In this document: positions 40,628-41,767 of the stretch, one piece after another
Position numbering within the stretch: the stretch's first letter is position 1
Layout of the letters: every line of letters begins with the position of its first letter
Source of the DNA: Nostoc sp. XA010
GTDB lineage: Bacteria; Cyanobacteriota; Cyanobacteriia; Cyanobacteriales; Nostocaceae
Assembly: GCF_020829625.1 (NCBI RefSeq)
Contig: NZ_JAIVFX010000041.1
Coordinates: 1 to 41,767 of the forward strand
DNA: 41,767 nucleotides
Reading direction: 5' to 3'
The notes under the pieces: model-generated
Databases searched by the model: none
The model's input: the letters and a program-made list of their open reading frames with translations, nothing else
What the model was told of the DNA's origin: nothing
Made by a program: the position numbers and the translations under genes

Positions 40628-41569
40628 AAGCTAAAACCACGGCTACGCTCTTGCTGCTTGCGCTCAAGTTCCGCTTCATAAAAATGAGCTTTTAATTCCT
40701 GATTCCAATCAGGATAAGTCGGTTTAAATCTTTGACCATTCGGCAATAATTCTAATACTGCACTAGCAGTTTTATCCCCCTGCTCATCGTTATTGAATGC
40801 CAGAACTACCCTATGGCAATTTTTGAGAAATTCCAAAGGTAAATTGTTCGGGTCATCAGCTACCATAAACATTGTTCTCATTGATGGTAACGCTCCTGTT
40901 TTGGCTAGGACATACACGCCTACTGACACCGCATCAATTGGTGAAGAACATAAGAAGACGTTTTTAATTTCTTGTTTTGGATTCTGCCCCAAATTTATAT
41001 GAAACCAACCATTTGGTGTAGAGGCGTTTTGGTCATACTCAACAGTGTGATGATTATGTCCAGGGTTTGACCAAACTAATGCACCTGTTTTTTCGCCATC
41101 CAGATTACGTTTGATAAATAAAATCTGCTTTTGCTCATCAATGTAAAGCAAATTGTGGTTGTGTAATCTTTCAATAAAAGAATCTGGTATACCGCGTTTC
41201 TCACTCAAGTATTTATACAATTTTGGCCACAGAGCTATATCCTCTTGTGGTGGAGTGAACTGAGGCTGTTGCTGTTTGCGTTCAATATCTTGAAAGAGTT
41301 TTTCTAACTGTTCAACTGGGAGTGGTTTAACAGGTTTGAGCAGCAATTCATTAATAGGTTCATCATCACGTTCTGTTTGGTAGTCAACGCCAAGATGTTT
41401 TTGCAAACCGGGGAAGGTATAAGCTGCACCTAACTGTGTACCACTGAAAGCCTGCCCATCTTTCTCATAAGAAATGCCTTTAGACTTACCATTTCTAGTG
41501 AAACCTGTTCTTACACTAATGCCAGCTTGCTGTAACCGCATGATCAGCATTGGCATTTGGGGATTATCA
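40624..41569 (-). pseudogene. Relaxase, C-terminal part with Toprim-like domain
   Basis: This is the second half of the relaxase that begins at 720 and continues across the window ends. It resumes at …RVDNPQMPMLIMRLQQAGISVRTGF and includes SGTQLGAAYTFPGLQKHLGV, a segment common to cyanobacterial relaxases. A primase/Toprim-like region follows: ALVWSNPG, NVFLCSSPIDAVSV and VVLAFNNDEQGDKTA with the acidic metal pair. A start inside the insertion element at 41619 gives an open frame of 331 codons, but the native gene has no start here. The 3' end overlaps the nuclease-like gene by 4 bp. Confidence 0.8.
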
Positions 41570-41579
41570 ACTCTGGCCC
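41570..41579. repeat. Target-site duplication, copy 2
   Basis: ACTCTGGCCC, identical to 128-137, directly outside the element end at 41580. Confidence 0.85.
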
Positions 41580-41628
41580 CAATACTGCTCGGTGTAAGGA
41601 GAAATAGAGGGTAAAACAAAGAAAATAG

Positions 41629-41653
41629 TGTTCGCGAATGGTTTACGCGAACA
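41629..41653. repeat. Subterminal palindrome of the insertion element, second copy
   Basis: TGTTCGCG, nine bases, CGCGAACA: a perfect 8-bp inverted repeat 49 bp inside the element end, mirroring 55-79. Confidence 0.7.
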
Positions 41654-41665
41654 AGATGATTGGAC

Positions 41666-41767
41666 TTACTTTTTCTCTTTGAGGCTATCGTACAAGTCCA
41701 CCCAATTTTGACGAAGAGAGTCGATGCACTCAGTTAAGTGATCGATTTGGGTTCTTCTAGCCACGGA
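41666..41767 (-). CDS. C-terminal end of an unidentified reading frame inside the element
   Basis: 33 codons and a stop at 41666 on the minus strand; the frame is open to the window edge. The peptide is charged and helical (QIDHLTECIDSLRQNWVDLY, then DSLKEKK). It could be the end of the element's transposase or a short peptide starting at the GTG at 41764. If the window closes on itself, a stop lies two codons upstream of the edge. I do not recognise it. Confidence 0.35.
   Translation of the reverse strand, partial: SVARRTQIDHLTECIDSLRQNWVDLYDSLKEKK

Larger units (their letters stand above)
41580..41767. mobile_element. Left-hand end of the IS4-like insertion element
   Basis: Starts CAATACTGCTCGGTGTAAGG, the counterpart of the terminus at 127. 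Further inward both ends share AAATAGA-like sequence and a palindrome about 49 bp in. The element continues to the window end and presumably to position 1. Confidence 0.8.

Noticed and set aside
1..41767. tRNA or rRNA genes
   Set aside because: I saw no cloverleaf or rRNA-like stretch in the gaps; a covariance search (tRNAscan-SE, Rfam) was not possible.

Overview
The window looks like most or all of a roughly 42 kb plasmid from a filamentous, Nostoc-type cyanobacterium. The signs are many HIP1 octamers (GCGATCGC), heptanucleotide tandem repeats, a CyRepA-like replication protein, a relaxase of the kind seen on Nostoc plasmids, and a WD40-repeat STAND protein. The two ends of the window belong together. 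Positions 128-720 hold the N-terminal part of a relaxase gene and 40624-41569 hold its C-terminal part, both on the minus strand. Each half abuts one end of the same insertion element, with matching terminal inverted repeats and a shared 10-bp target duplication. Removing the element and one duplication restores one 512-codon frame across the window ends, so the source molecule is very probably circular.

Layout. (1) 40271-41569 joined to 128-1159: mobilisation genes (mobC, split relaxase with Toprim tail, nuclease-like protein). Next to mobC lies a 0.6 kb non-coding stretch with a strong hairpin and an array of eleven repeats spaced about 30 bp. (2) 1769-6943: small plasmid genes, an HNH nuclease and a large primase-helicase replication protein whose 3' region is partly duplicated nearby. 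(3) 7203-8307 (minus) and 8530-14232 (plus): two divergent operons around a palindromic operator. The plus operon has ten tightly coupled genes, from a ParM-like actin ATPase to a membrane-anchored FtsK/HerA-like ATPase. (4) 14442-20512: accessory genes, namely a response regulator broken by a stop codon, small unknown proteins, a TPR protein, a DUF4236 protein, a UPF0175/DUF3368 toxin-antitoxin pair, a four-helix-bundle protein between inverted heptamer repeats, and a short tyrosine recombinase. (5) 20589-26397 (minus): a glutamine amidotransferase gene, then a compact six-gene operon. Read 5' to 3', the operon encodes a 70-residue candidate precursor peptide, a tetrapyrrole-methylase-fold methyltransferase resembling borosin N-methyltransferases, an MFS transporter, a PRMT-like methyltransferase, a 2OG-Fe(II) oxygenase and an HExxH metallopeptidase. 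This reads as an undescribed RiPP-like pathway. (6) 26701-31162: a divergent HTH/NB-ARC/WD40 STAND protein and an orphan solute-binding lipoprotein. (7) 31528-37450: an SF1 helicase, ParB with three internal palindromes, ParA, a helicase remnant and an iteron-bearing AT-rich stretch. (8) 37702-40163: a DyP-type peroxidase with an unidentified partner.

Two partition systems (actin-type and ParAB) and two origin-like loci (rep gene and iterons) suggest a fusion of two replicons. The strongest candidates for undescribed biology are the RiPP-like cluster with its mirrored regulatory repeats next to the STAND protein, and the actin/ATPase operon. Functions are read from motifs and layout only; no database search was possible.
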